Part shown: piece after piece, positions 1 through 12,054 of the stretch | Layout: each line of letters begins with the position of its first letter | Numbering within the stretch: the stretch's first letter is position 1 | Assembly: GCA_038380795.1 (NCBI GenBank) | Contig: CM076261.1 | Location: forward strand, 6,888,556 to 6,952,555 | Length of the DNA stretch: 64,000 bases | Source of the DNA: Pyrocephalus nanus | Lineage: Eukaryota; Chordata; Aves; Passeriformes; Tyrannidae | Direction of reading: 5' to 3' | Notes under the pieces: model-generated | Seen by the model: the letters and a program-made list of their open reading frames with translations, nothing else | What the model was told of the DNA's origin: nothing | Database searches by the model: none | Made by a program: the position numbers and the translations under genes

Positions 1-1724
1 CAAAATATTCCTGACTGATATCTACAGGGTTCAGACAAGACGACTTGTTTCAAGCCCAGAGACACTGCCCTAAAATATTTATACAACATTTTCGCAAGTG
101 CCATTCTGTGAGAAGTCAAGAAAAGTACTGAGAACTTTATTAAGAAAGGCAAGTGTTATGTGTTTAAAGATTGTCTTTGAAATCTATCAGATAGATTTAT
201 AATTAGGGATTTCTTAGAGAGTTGTATTTCTTAGTTGCACCTAATACAGTATAACTGTCAAATAAGTTAATGAGTAAGTAGGGATTCTTAAATCACAGAT
301 TGCATGTTTGCTGTGTGTATATATTAAATCCATATGCTAAAAATGATCAGGATGATACCAAAATCATCATCTAGACAGGATGCTACTTCTCTCAGCAGCA
401 GCTGTGCTTATTAGCAATTCCTTTTGCCATTAATTGGAATTGCCAAACTGGATGTCCTTGACCTTTAAAGGGTAAAAGTAGGGACATTTTAGTAAAAAAC
501 AACTCTTTTTAAATTAAATAGGACACTCCACATAAAATCAGCAGTAACTTTTGGAACATGGGTAGTGACTTTTCATAGATATTAGCAAGACTTTATTCCA
601 TACTGAAGTCACCTAAACTGTGTCTGAAAAGTTAAAGAACGGTGCTTAACCTACTTTAAAAGCCTATATGGGAAGAAATAAAGTGTCAGAACTATGTAGC
701 CAATCAATTTTTAAATCCCTTTTCTCCCTCTCAGTGTGTTCATCTTGGTGATTAGTCTACACAAACTTTCTTTGAATCCAGAGCTGATAGCAGATGTGCT
801 TGGGCAGGATGATTGCTGATAAAAAAGATTTATTCTTATCTTCTCAAACTGGCCACGGTTCTCTCTTGAAATATAATTTCTTCCTTGAGAAAAGGCAGTC
901 TTGAGGAAAGCAGTGTCTCCTCCCCAAAAACTGCTCACCAGCCTTACCTTCCTCTTCTGGCTTTGTTGCCATGTGTTTGCATCTGAAACTATTCAGATAT
1001 CTTAATTTAATGTGAGAGATTTCACTATGGATTGCACTGGAAAACATCATATGGCCTCTGAGAGAGCATTAAGTATTCTGGTATTTCACTCAATTCTCAC
1101 TGGTAGGTACTGCCTGGACGGTTTCTCATTGATTTTCTGACATATTTAAGAGTAGGAGTAACTTCATTTTCTCAGACCAGGTTAGAATTATACTCTGTGT
1201 CATACCCAGCATTTCCATGACACAAAAAATTTAATTTACCAAGAAAGGTTTATTTTATTTTTTTTCTAGCAATGCCAGTGCTGATACCCATGTTCAAGAA
1301 GCAGTCAGATTTTCCTTCATTATTATCTCTCTGTGCGCCAGACAATGCATTAGTTTAAAGCACCTTTGAGCCGTGTTGTGACATCAGCCTTTTGAAGCAC
1401 TTTGAAAGTGCACTGAAATCAACAGGGAGTCCTATTTAATAGGCAATTGTACTGCCTTGGGATGTTTGCTAAAGCCACACTGTCTTCTGGAATGAGAATA
1501 GCAAGAGAAAAGAAATTGGCACATAATTAGAAAATATAGTTCTTTCCATACAGTTTGTTCAAACTAAAGCAGTTATGTTGCTCTAGATGGAGTTTTTTTA
1601 GGTAGGCACAGAGGAATAATCAGGAAAAGAGGGGGACCTTGGATGACACTGCTTGTAACACGAGCAGCTTTGAGAAATGCTGTTTTGTTTTTAATCAGAA
1701 AGTGAAGGGCTGGCAGCTGGCTGC

Positions 1725-1810
1725 CCTGGGCTATAATTTAGCAGAGCACTCCAGCATGTAAGCAAATGGGACTTCAGTAGGTCCTCAAGGTGCCAATTCA
1801 GCAAAACCTG
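1725..1810. repeat. possible ancient amniote interspersed repeat
   Basis: The stretch has phrases such as 'tttagcagagcact', 'aatgggacttcag' and 'aattcagcaaaac', which resemble the decayed '(a)ttcagcaaagcactt...atgggact' repeats common in turtle, crocodile and bird genomes. Divergence is high and the borders are unclear. This is inference from wording alone. Confidence 0.28.
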
Positions 1811-4136
1811 CCCCTTCCCCTCAGCAAAGCTCTGCCTCTCCACTGGAGATAGAGAGTTCCTGCAGTGCCTGCACTCCTTGTGCTCTCCAGTTTACTGTCC
1901 CTCAGCAAACGACTGAAAGGTAGGCTCTTCTTTTACAGACTGCTAGTGGAAGTGGACAAAAAGGCATGACAGAGAGAGATTTAAGCCTCTTGCCAAGTTC
2001 ATACAAGGCAACACTGAATAGTAAGCTCGTAGAGATGCCAGACAGTAGCAGTAAAGCTACACCACTTTCTCTCTCTCACTTTACCTGAACAGGGTCTTGG
2101 TTGTTCCTGTCCTTAAGTCTCCAGCCAAGCAGGGTGGACAGAAGTATTTGCCAAAAAGCTTGGTGTTGACCAGAATATCTTCTGTGTTACTGAGGAGAGA
2201 AGCACAGTGAAATTATGTTTCCTTATGTGCCACTGAAGATAAGAGAAAGCTTCTCAGAGCCTTCTGCAGTGTGAGCCAAGACTTGGCATTTTGTACACAG
2301 AGGAAGATGTTGGTAGGAAGACAGACACTGAAAGACAGACACAAAGAGAAAAGGCTTTATTAAGTGCTCTAGAAGGACCAAAGTAGTCTTTAACTATAAA
2401 TATGTAATTTGACCATCTGACTAGGGAACCTTGTGTGGTATGAAACAGCCCAAAAGAAATCTTTATATAAAAGTACTATATTGGATTTATAAACCGTATG
2501 GAAAGTAAAAGCTTCTAACATGGCTAGGGAAACTGCATCAGTTCAAAAGTGCTTTTGAATCTAGGTTTAGAAATTCAGGAGCTGAGACCACTGAGTTTAG
2601 GGACTTTATTCAGAAAGAGACATGACCCTAGCCCCTAGTATTGCAAATCCAGGTGTCAGAAGTCAGTACAGTTCACAGTGCTGAGTTAGGCACTTGGTTC
2701 TCTACGTACTAAATGGGAATTGTGCATGAGACTGGGCTGCAGAAGGACAAGGGGATGAAAAGACAGTTTCAGGACTGAAACTGCCCATGAGTGAGCAGAA
2801 GCTTTGGAGTTCAATGCAAGATTGCAACAATTTAGTGAGGAAATATTGTCAGCCTTGGAGAACAAAACCTGCAATTCCTTCTCTGCACCCTTTCAGTTGA
2901 AGATGGACAGCCCTGCAGAGCCCAGGGCCAGGAAAGCAAGCAAGGTGACTGCTTTCCCCTTCTCTTTATAGCAGGATGGATGTGATCCAGCTAATCAGCT
3001 TTCTACATGCTGAAAGAGTCCTTTTACTTAATATCTACCTGCAGTGCATAGGTTTGTCCTGTTCTGCCCATGAATCAAGACCATTATCCAGTAGCATAAT
3101 GACCTTAAGGTTACTGATACTTAAATTTTAGGACTAAAGAATGACTTTGAAAACAGCATATTAAGTTTTGAGGCTGTTCACAGTGTATGAATAAAATTCT
3201 GAGGAATTTGCTTACCAGAACTAGAATCTAATAGGACTTGGTGAGCTATGAATATATTTTAACATATCAATATTATTTGCAGCCCAGGTTAACAAATTCC
3301 TTTGATGAGATTGTTGCTTTTATTGTCTAAAATGCCTTCAAGACCCTGAGTATTCAATATTTCTGAAAATTCATTTTATCTTTCACTCTGATTTTTCATA
3401 TTACGATGCCAAAAGATTATTAGAATACCAAATAGAAATGAAATACAACCCCTTATAGACGTGTTTGTAATATAACCAGCAATGTACATGACAAGCTTGA
3501 AGAATGAACAAGCACAGAGATACTGAAGCATATTTTGTACCAGCTTCCACATAGTATGCCTTTCTTTTAGTTCCAACATGTTCTTTGATAATATTGTAAT
3601 GGACAGCAAACCCAGATTTGTCATGATATTCACATTAAAGCTAAGACTTAATTATTTCCTCTCTGAAAATGAGAAAAGTACAGTACAAAACAAGAAAAAA
3701 TACTACTTCTCAGAAGACTTGCATGTCAAAATTTATTATTTTTTTATAATGTGCAAAGATAAAAATTGTCGATCAATAAATAACATATTTTGAGCATTTA
3801 AAATAGTAATGATCTCATGCATGGTAAATTACTTGTAAGAAATGAAAGTTCATTTGTCCTTATAAAAGGAATTGCAAACAGCACATCTTGGAGTAAAGGC
3901 CAAAATTTTAATCTCCATACCACAGTTAAGCTTATTTATAGGAATAATTAATGCCAGATCTGACAGGTACTTACCTAAATGTCAGTCGCTCTATGACTTT
4001 CATTGCGAAATGAGTTTATTTGGTCCTATAGTATGGTATCTATATATAATATTTCAAAGCCCTAAAATGTTGTTAATATTAATTCTTAGTATATTAGTCT
4101 TACTTTTAAGAAAAAACAGCAGTTTTATTAATAACT

Positions 4137-4166
4137 GGGGGGGGGGGAGGAAAAGAAAAAAAAAAA
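4137..4166 (+). repeat. polypurine tract G11...A11
   Basis: Eleven consecutive G (4137-4147) are followed by AGG, AAAA, G and eleven A (4156-4166), giving an uninterrupted 30-base purine run. It is a low-complexity tract prone to length change and sequencing error, and it could form triplex or G-rich structures. It has no gene context. Confidence 0.85.
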
Positions 4167-4647
4167 CTGCACACCTAACAAATTATCTTCTGCAGCACTA
4201 TGCTCTTGTCCTGCCACCAGAAGGAATATGGCCAAAGAAGAGCCTTAGTCAGCACTGAATCCTCTGAGTTTTATCTCTTGATAACTGCAACAGGCATTTA
4301 ATTTAAGCCAGTAATTGAAGAGTTTCTGGTCCAAAATCTGGAGCGGAAATCACTAATTGCCAGCATTTGATTTCTCCCTCCACCTGCATTCAGTCTTATA
4401 TTTTACCTAGACAAAAACTTTGTAAACTAAGACAGTGTGTCCCAACAACCTAGAGGTGTGATATGGAGAAGGACCAAGTACTTTTCAAAAAAAGTCAAGA
4501 GGATTTAGAGACAAAAGTCAAGACTGAGCCAGATATTAAGATGACAAGGTTTTAATTTTTCTGTGGAAGACCTTCTTCTTTGGGAAATTCTCTATTATGA
4601 AAATCTTTCATGGTCATTCCTGCTTATCACTGTACACTGATACAGAG

Positions 4648-4682
4648 AAAGTTTATGTTCTTTTCAAAGTTTATGTTCTTTT
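4648..4682 (+). repeat. 18-bp tandem duplication (2 copies)
   Basis: The 17-mer 'aaagtttatgttctttt' occurs at 4648-4664 and again at 4666-4682, a period of 18 bp. It looks like a local slippage duplication in unique sequence. Confidence 0.85.
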
Positions 4683-5203
4683 AGTAATTCTTCAATTTCA
4701 CCTTGCAGAAAACTATCAAGGAATCTCATAATTCAGTTGCAATCTGGTGGGAAGTTTAATTGGAAAACTCTAATTCTTAGACAGTTGAGAATGATTGTTT
4801 GTGATCAGTTTTATTCCTCTCCACTGAAGTGCTTCACAGTCATTAACTGAATATGAAACTCTTCTGTGGAATGTGATTACTTTTGTTTTGCAAACAGGAG
4901 AACAAATGAGAAAAAGGCACTAGGAACAGGAGTAATTTTGCCTGGTTTTGCTGCTTAAAAAAATCAGGTGTATAGTTAAAGGTGGTCATCTGAAAGTCTC
5001 TCTCATGAGTGTTGAAAACATTGTTGATAAGCCAGGGATGTTTTCACTATTGCTGAGCAGGGCTTGCACAGGGTAAAGGCCTTTCCTGCTTCTCACCCCA
5101 CCCTACCAGTAAGGGGGCTGGTTGTGCACAAGGAGCTGGGAGAGGACACAGCTGACTCCAGCTGACCAAAGGGACATTCCAGACCCTATAACATTTGGCT
5201 CAG

Positions 5204-5209
5204 TATATA
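5204..5209 (+). promoter_or_regulatory. LTR TATA box
   Basis: TATATA lies in the expected place within the LTR, downstream of the 'ctgaccaaaggga' block and upstream of the purine-rich R region. It matches the 'cagtatataaag' core promoter of intact relatives, except that the copy here reads 'cagtatatagac'. Whether it is still active is unknown. Confidence 0.6.
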
Positions 5210-5375
5210 GACCTGGGGTAAGAAGAGGGAAGGAGGGATGGCATTGGTCTTGCCAAGTCAGCTCTATATATGACAGAGCCCTGCATTCCTGGAGGTGACT
5301 GAACACCTGCCTGCCTATGGGAAGAAGTGAATGAATTGCTTTGCTTTGCTTGCATGCATGGCTTTTACATTACCT

Positions 5376-5381
5376 ATTAAA
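5376..5381 (+). promoter_or_regulatory. LTR polyadenylation signal ATTAAA
   Basis: ATTAAA sits after the gctttgcttgcatgcatgg segment, where intact copies of this LTR also carry 'attaaa'. It would mark the end of R in a functional LTR. Confidence 0.6.
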
Positions 5382-5470
5382 CTTTATTATTATGTCTTTA
5401 TCTCAATCCATGACTTTTCAACTGTTCTCATTTTACCCTCTCCCCTGTCCTAAGGATGTGTGTGTGAAAG

Positions 5471-5474
<4 letters not shown>

Positions 5475-5504
<30 letters not shown>
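5475..5504 (+). repeat. (TG)15 microsatellite
   Basis: Fifteen uninterrupted TG units follow an imperfect start (gtgtgtgtgaaagtgttt from about 5457) and are followed by 'aaaattgtctgtctgtgc'. It abuts the right end of the LTR. Such tracts are length-variable and can adopt Z-DNA. Confidence 0.95.
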
Positions 5505-5507
<3 letters not shown>

Positions 5508-8500
5508 ATTGTCTGTCTGTGCAAGTAGCCAGTGAGAAAAGGAGAGCCTTTTATTTACAACACAAAGAGAGAAAAATCTCTGGGGAGCAGACAAAACTCC
5601 CAATTAGGGCAGTTTTTCTACCTTCCCTGAGAAAGAAATACATTAAAATAAGATCCATGCATTAAGTGCTTATTCAGTATAATTATGCAGCTCTTTTGGG
5701 TGATTGTTTTTCAGTTCATAACTCACAAAGTACATTATCTGTTAGGACTGGAAGTCAGTTAAACTGTAACATTATAACTTCATGATCAGGCATTTAAATG
5801 ACAGGGTTTTGTTTAGTTACATGACTGGATGATTGAAGTTTTATGATTAGGAGCAGAACACCATTAAATTGACTCTTTAATAGGAAGGGTGAGTGTAGCT
5901 TGCAAAGAAAAAAAATGAAAGGCACAGGCAGGCAACAGGGTGTTAGAATTACTAGGAAAAATAAATTATTTTAATGCAATCTGGGTATTGCCAGATTCAA
6001 ACCTTCTGCATAGTCACAGACAGCTAAAGGACTGCAGCTGACAGGCAGCCTTCATGTTGCCTCTAAAGCTCTGGACTAGATAGATATTCCTATGTGGGCT
6101 GTCTTAAAATTACCAGTGTTACATTACAATGAGTAAAATATACCAGTCCTACTGAAGAAGGCAGTTGTTTTTCTTCAGTGGACTGCACTAATGTGGTTAA
6201 TAATCTCTTGGATCTAGAAGAACACTTTTCTGGGGATATATTCCCCATTCAACACATTTCCCTACAACGTCTCAAAGATATTTTCAGTTTTTCTGTATGC
6301 AAGGGATGTACACCATCCTCTCCACTAATGATCACATACAGAGCTTGCTACAGTGCAAAGTGCAAAGCTCAGTCCCAGTGATGAGCTGCTTTCTCATTCA
6401 GTCAACTGGCTGTATAAAGTTACTCCAGAAGGGTTCTCACTGATGGGTTAAATTACCTGTTCAATGCAGAATAATATTCTTCCCCCTGAATGCCTTTCAG
6501 CATAGTCAGGAGCACACATGCACATTTTCCTTCCACTGAGCTGTAAAGAACATCTGGAATGTCTGTGTAAATTCTTAAATGTGAATATATTGTAACAAAT
6601 CTTAAGGAATCTTTGACACTCAGGTGTGCTCCTTAGTTTTACCCAGCAAGCCAGATTCCTGCTGGTTATCTCTGGTTATTAAAAATTGATTTATCTCTCT
6701 TTTGGGCTCTTTGCTGAGAGCTCTTAAATTGCAGTGAATGTCTTATGTGGGGGCATGTTTTGAAGAAATGATGATTGGTTTTGAAGAAATAAAAATTTTC
6801 CTTAAAAAAACATTTTTCAGGAATCAAGATGTTCATCACCCAAATGTCCACAATTATAAGGGTGCTAACACGGTTAAACTAATAACTGTCATGACTTTTT
6901 TTAGTGTTTCTTTCAATATTGATCACATACCAGAATAATGAAAATGCAAGTATGTTCAAGAACTTATAATCCTCAAAAAAAGGAAAAATGCCATTTCTGT
7001 TCTGTGGTCCTTTGAGTTTCTTGAGATGAGTACATCCCTATGTGCATATTCTAGGCATTCTAAAGCACCCCTTGTGAATCATTATTTTATTCCTCTTTTT
7101 AAAGTGAATTGAGGCAGAGAAAAAGAAGATAATGAAGTCTGAAGTCGTGTAGATCTGTAAAACTTGTCAAAATAATATTGTCATTACTTTCTTAGAAGAG
7201 CAGAGCAGAAGAGTGGTGGTGGTTAGTGGAATTCTGTAGCAGTGTACTTCTTTGAGAGTTATTGATTACCCCAGAGAATCAGAATCAAAAATGCATTTGA
7301 ATTAAAGCATTAGCTAAGTAATCCCAGATTGATTTTCCCTTTTACTGAGAAGTCTTGTAAGCAAACTGTAAAGGAAAATTTTAAATAGAAACAAACTATG
7401 GAAAGGGAAATGCTTTGGTAGGAGGGTTTTGGTAGGAGGAAGTTATCACTTCCCCCAGAAAGAAGAAAAATGTTGAGATAATTCAGTGATAACAATTGCA
7501 AATGATAACATTAAAAGCAATGAAATCTTTATTAAATACTCAAAATTGGAAACAGAGGGCAACTGATATCACTTGGAATTTACTAAATGCAATACAGATA
7601 AAAATGTACATACAGGCAAAAATCCATGTCAGAAGTAAGGATATTTTTGAAGGTATGATAGGAATGAAGAACAGTAAAATTATTCATAAATGATGAAAAA
7701 AACATACATGTTCAATAAATGTTTCTGCCCTTTATTTGCAAAATAACAGAGTTCTGTGATTTGTTTTCAGAGGAAGACCATACACTTTCCAATTTTTAGT
7801 ACCCTGGAGACGTGATTCACATCTATCCAGAGACAGATATCTTAAATATCAGCCAGTTTTGATAAATTGAATCCAATCTGTTTGAGATAATCTTTGCTCT
7901 TTGAATATATTACAGAAACTCAAAGAGAAGCAGAATAATTCCCTGAATTTGAAAAGAGCAAGGGCCTAAAGAGCTGACCCAACTGAAATTAAAGGGAAAA
8001 GGTTGGAGCTTGGTAGAAGCACTCGCTGACAACAAAATCAAAACATAATAGCACAGCAGAAGTCCTTCAACAAAAGTTTTTGAAGAGCAAATCCTATTTC
8101 TGTTCTTTGAGGTTAGAAAACTAGTTAATACCAACATTATAAACTTCAATAGGTTTGGTATCACTATGAAAACATTAGTACTCTAGAGCACTAATAAAAT
8201 TCATATTAAATGGATAATGAGAGAAAACTGTTGCCAGTGGGTATTTGTCTTGAAATAGAGGTCCTAGGAGGATTAAGACCAACCTGACACTGAGCATTTT
8301 CATCAGTGAAGGTGTCAGCCATAAACATTGCACAAAACGCAAGTGTAAATGCCACAAGGACTTATGGATGAGCAGTGTGATTCATCACATAGAAGGCTCT
8401 GTGTTACATGATAAGACAGACTCCATTCAAACAAAAATGGAGGTTTTAAACACAGAGAAATGTGAAAATCTACATATAAGAGAAGCAAGTACCTGTGGAA

Positions 8501-9231
8501 GTGGAGATCTTACACTTGTAAGGAAAGGAACGGCTTATAAATTATCTGAGTCCAAGGGAGAAAGCAGCTCAGTTACTGACAGAGGATGTGACAGGAGGGT
8601 TGAATACAGCTCCTGGATGAATAGGCAGGGTCTAATGAGTACAAGGAGGGAGATAATGTTGTTTTTGGAGACTGCCACAGTCAGAGCATTAGTAGGATTT
8701 CCCTGTACAATTCTGATGTGCATATTTAACAAATGCTTTGAGGGAAAAATGTTGAGAAGAAATTTTGTAATTCGAAAGAGGTAAAGAAAAAAAGCTGGAC
8801 TGAAGATTCAGACATAAGTAACAGCTAGCATAAACAATTGCTGAATGCAGAGCACTAAATTGTTGCTTGTATAGTTTGATTTATAGAACCTGACAATAAT
8901 TCTCTGTGAAATGCAGCAAGGTAGATCTTTGCAAACACATTTTCTACAACATAAAACAGTCAGTGTGTATTCCCCAGACTAAGAATGGAGAAAGGCTAAC
9001 ATTTTCTGTTATTTATTTTTAACTGCAGCATTATTAAACAGAACTGAAACAGCTACAGTACTGATGTTAGGGATGCAGAATTCAGCGCTTGTTGAAATCA
9101 ACACAAACATTCCTACTTCTCACCCATCTCCAGCTATTAGTGTGGTGCAGAGTTAACACTTATAGCAATGGGTGAGGTCCAGGTCCATAAGTAAAGCTTC
9201 TAGATGATATTATAATGCACATAACAGCTAG

Positions 9232-9246
9232 TAATAATAATAATAA
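9232..9246 (+). repeat. (TAA)5 microsatellite
   Basis: Five perfect TAA units lie just upstream of 'ttcagtata'. Short, but perfect. Confidence 0.85.
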
Positions 9247-10000
9247 TTCAGTATAATCCCTGGTGTATTTCTTTGGAAAATTAGCTGTGATTACCCTGCT
9301 TCCAATATTTCAGATTCCTATTTAAATTCATCTAAGGGGAATGAGATGGTTATGAAACCAAGTTTATTCTTATTCTCACACCTAGTGAACAATTTCTACA
9401 GTAAATAAACACATCAAATCAAATAATTCAGTATAATTGGACAGATCTTTTTAATACAATTCCTAGGAAAAAAACCACAACCAAACAAAAACAGACCACA
9501 GAGAACTATTTCTCCAATATTTTGTGGAGTTTTTGTTTTTGTTTTTAATAACCTAATACATGTGGAAACTCTCCTCTGGAGTGCGCCCTTTCAACAGAGA
9601 CAGTGATCTAGTCTTTGTATTACAGACACCTGAGTCTAAAATCATTCAGTGTAGAAACTGCTTTCCACAGTGCCTTTTTATAGCCTTTTTTTAAGAGGAT
9701 GGATGACTTTGCTTCTAAGTGAAGGGAGGGAAAAAAAAGAATAAGAGTTTTATATCTCATTACTGAACAAACTATTTTCTTAATTAGCCTCTTCTTAAGT
9801 TCTAGTGTACATCTCTAGTTTGGATGCACTCCTTTTTATCTGCATGTTCATCTAGATGCATTTAACTAGATAGTCTGAACAGTGATTGTGTAATGAGCTA
9901 TATAATTGATTTAAGATATGTACTTAATAATGAGTTAACCTATTATTACTGCAGGATTAGATTTCAGTAATGTGTTAACTGTCCTGTCTTTCTTTTTGTC

Positions 10001-10015
10001 TTTTTTTTTTTTTTT
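10001..10015 (+). repeat. T15 homopolymer
   Basis: Fifteen T follow a pyrimidine-rich lead (gtcctgtctttctttttgtc), and the run is followed by 'cccaag'. In isolation it also resembles a polypyrimidine tract, but no exon is recognisable downstream. Confidence 0.9.
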
Positions 10016-10088
10016 CCCAAGAGAACAGTGGCTTGAGTAGCCAACTGAGTAACTGTTATCACAGATATTTTATATGTGGAATGTAAAA

Positions 10089-10115
10089 TCTGAGCCTAGT
10101 GGAACTGGGCTCAGA
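10089..10115 (+). repeat. 10-bp stem hairpin
   Basis: TCTGAGCC at 10089-10096 pairs exactly with GGCTCAGA at 10108-10115. The stem extends inward by a G-T wobble and an A-T pair, leaving the 7-base loop gtggaac. No T-run follows, and terminators of this type do not apply in a vertebrate genome; function unknown. Confidence 0.8.
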
Positions 10116-12010
10116 TAATTCTTGGGGTATGTCCAATGACATTTGGTGTAAATAATGAACCAAAGCATTATGCTTTAGCATTTTGCAGAGTAGTTACCCA
10201 AACTGAATAATTCAAAATAGGTCATCACTAGATTTAAAATGTGAATGATAAGGAGCCTATGTAAAATTGCTTGGAGAAATATGGCTACTATTGCCAAAGC
10301 ACTCCTTATTCTATAGTGGGTCTGATTGTAAGATCATGTGCAGTAGGGAGAGTTCTCAACCTGAAGTGCTTAAGTGCCTATCACCTGCAACAGTAGAAAC
10401 TGCTGTGATTTTTTTTTTCCTGCTTTCATTCCTCTCTCTGCTTCAGCTCTATTGCTTTCAAAACCTCTGCCCCCCTGTGTTGCCTGAAATCCCAGTTTCA
10501 TACCTCTGTGTCCACCCACATAGGATTTTTGTGTTCAGAAGGTTGTTAAATATCAGATTACTTATAAAATTCAAAGTAGAATATTTTTTCCATGCTCTTC
10601 TGCTTCAAAAGAAAAAAGTAAATCTGAACTTACAGCCCCCCCAAAAAAATACGCAAAATATTTTCATACATATTATACCAAATATTTTGCAACAGTATAT
10701 ACCAGTGAAATAAGCACATAAGTCTTTCTCTCTGTTTATTTCACTACAGATGAGCTTATTTGGTTATTCAGACACATGTGCTTATCTCCTCTGATTTTCC
10801 AGGAAACCATAATAAAAATGCTGGAAGCTAGAAGCTAAAGCATTGAAATGATCTGAAAGAAGTTACAGCCTAAGAAAGATTTAATGTTTTCTTTTCAGAC
10901 CTAAGTGCAGCATGTTCCTATCATTGTGATTTTTCCCAGATCTTTAAAATGAACAGACTAGTATAAAATTTGAAATAGTAGATAGGAGAGTATAATAATA
11001 CTACAGATCGCATTAGTGTCAGGTATTAGTTCAAAAAGGGTGAGAAATACCCAATTTTGGACCAAAGTCATTCTCAAAGTAAAAGACCACAGCTTAGATA
11101 TTCCTTTTGCCACCTTTATCACATATCAGCTAAAGGAGCTCTGGTAAGTAAATACCTGACATACAGGATTATTGTCCCACATTCAGCCTACCACTTATGG
11201 TATTATGTCGTCTGCCCCATCAGACATCTCATTAGTTGTCTGGTATAACCATCACCATGGTAACAGGGAAAAAAAACCCCGTTTCTCCAGCATCACTGCC
11301 CAGCAGCATTAGGTAACACACATCTTTGGTTCAGTGTGAGCACTGTGGCAGTCAGCACAAAACCTTCATCACTCCTCACGGATCCTTCTTCTACCCCCAC
11401 AGCTGTGGGAGTAGCAACAGGTATTTCCTGTCACTAAAGGAAAAGCTTCTGGTGACAACCCCCTTAATGAGCATAGATTTTGTAACTCAAATTTTTGTGG
11501 GCATGTCTATATGATAACCACAACTTTAATTTCTATTTGCACTGACTGTAGCTCTGTGCATCTACTACAGAGCTTCTACCTCTACATCTCCAGGCTGCCA
11601 AGATGCACTCAGGACACTGCTGTGAGTGGCAGGATGAGACCCCTCTCTGGCATGCTGCCTCTTGGCAGTGCTGTGCTGGACCAGAGAGCATCCTCTTGAG
11701 CTAAACTCTCTTGAGTCCCTGGGCAGTGTTTTGTCTGCACCTCTTACTAATGGTAACTGAGGACTGTAGCCAAAATATGTTCACTTTGCTGAGAAGGTTT
11801 TAACCCCCTTCAGAGTTTTCAGACCAAGTACAACTGTTTTCTTCTACATCCCATTATCTAGGTTGTTTTGCAGAAAATTTATCTTCATATTTTGGACTCA
11901 CTACCCTACTATTTCCAAAGTATTTACATCAGCAACCCCACTGCATAGATCTGGTGTGTGACTAATGCCAGAATATTCTTTACTTTTACTGTAACTTATA
12001 AAAACATAAA

Positions 12011-12054
12011 CAGTTTTTAAAATTGCAGTTTTTGAAATTACAATTTTTAAACTG
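12011..12054 (+). repeat. imperfect AT-rich inverted repeat
   Basis: 'cagtttttaaaattg' (12011-12025) is nearly the reverse complement of 'caatttttaaactg' (12041-12054), with a one-base bulge and a 15-base loop. Probably chance in AT-rich DNA. Confidence 0.5.

Larger units (their letters stand above)
1..5009. other. non-coding unique sequence, left flank
   Basis: No gene is supported here. The sequence is AT-rich and CpG-poor with stop codons in all frames; the longest open stretch (about 128 codons, 3872-4258 on the plus strand) runs through homopolymer G and A tracts and looks like chance. The only structure I can name is the purine tract at 4137-4166, a short tandem duplication near 4650, and a possible very old interspersed repeat near 1725-1810. 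Unrecognised regulatory elements cannot be excluded without cross-species alignment. Confidence 0.7.
5010..5455 (+). mobile_element. solo-type LTR of an avian endogenous retrovirus, truncated
   Basis: The stretch follows, in order, a well-known bird LTR. It has 'ttgataagccagggatgttttc', then 'gcttctcaccccaccctacc', then a gtgcacaag/ctgggagaggacacagctg block. Next come 'ctgaccaaagggacattcc', a TATA box at 5204-5209, and the motif 'cctgcctgcctatgggaag'. The end has repeated gctttgctttgctt followed by an ATTAAA polyadenylation signal at 5376-5381 and a 'tctttatctcaatccatga' segment. The usual left end (TGTG...) and right end are missing: the left margin fades near 5010, and the right side stops at about 5455, just before the TG microsatellite. 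No gag, pol or env sequence is adjacent, so it is a solo or fragmentary LTR. The family is recognised by eye; ERV class is not assigned. Point differences from the consensus suggest an old copy. Confidence 0.85.

Noticed and set aside
8368..8784. 138-codon open frame, plus strand
   Set aside because: It has no recognisable domain and no promoter or splice context, and another frame is open on the opposite strand across much of it (8535-8732). Consistent with chance in AT-rich DNA.
10267..10713. 148-codon open frame, plus strand
   Set aside because: It needs a TTG-type start and passes through T- and A-rich low-complexity sequence giving poly-Phe and Lys-rich stretches. No known family.
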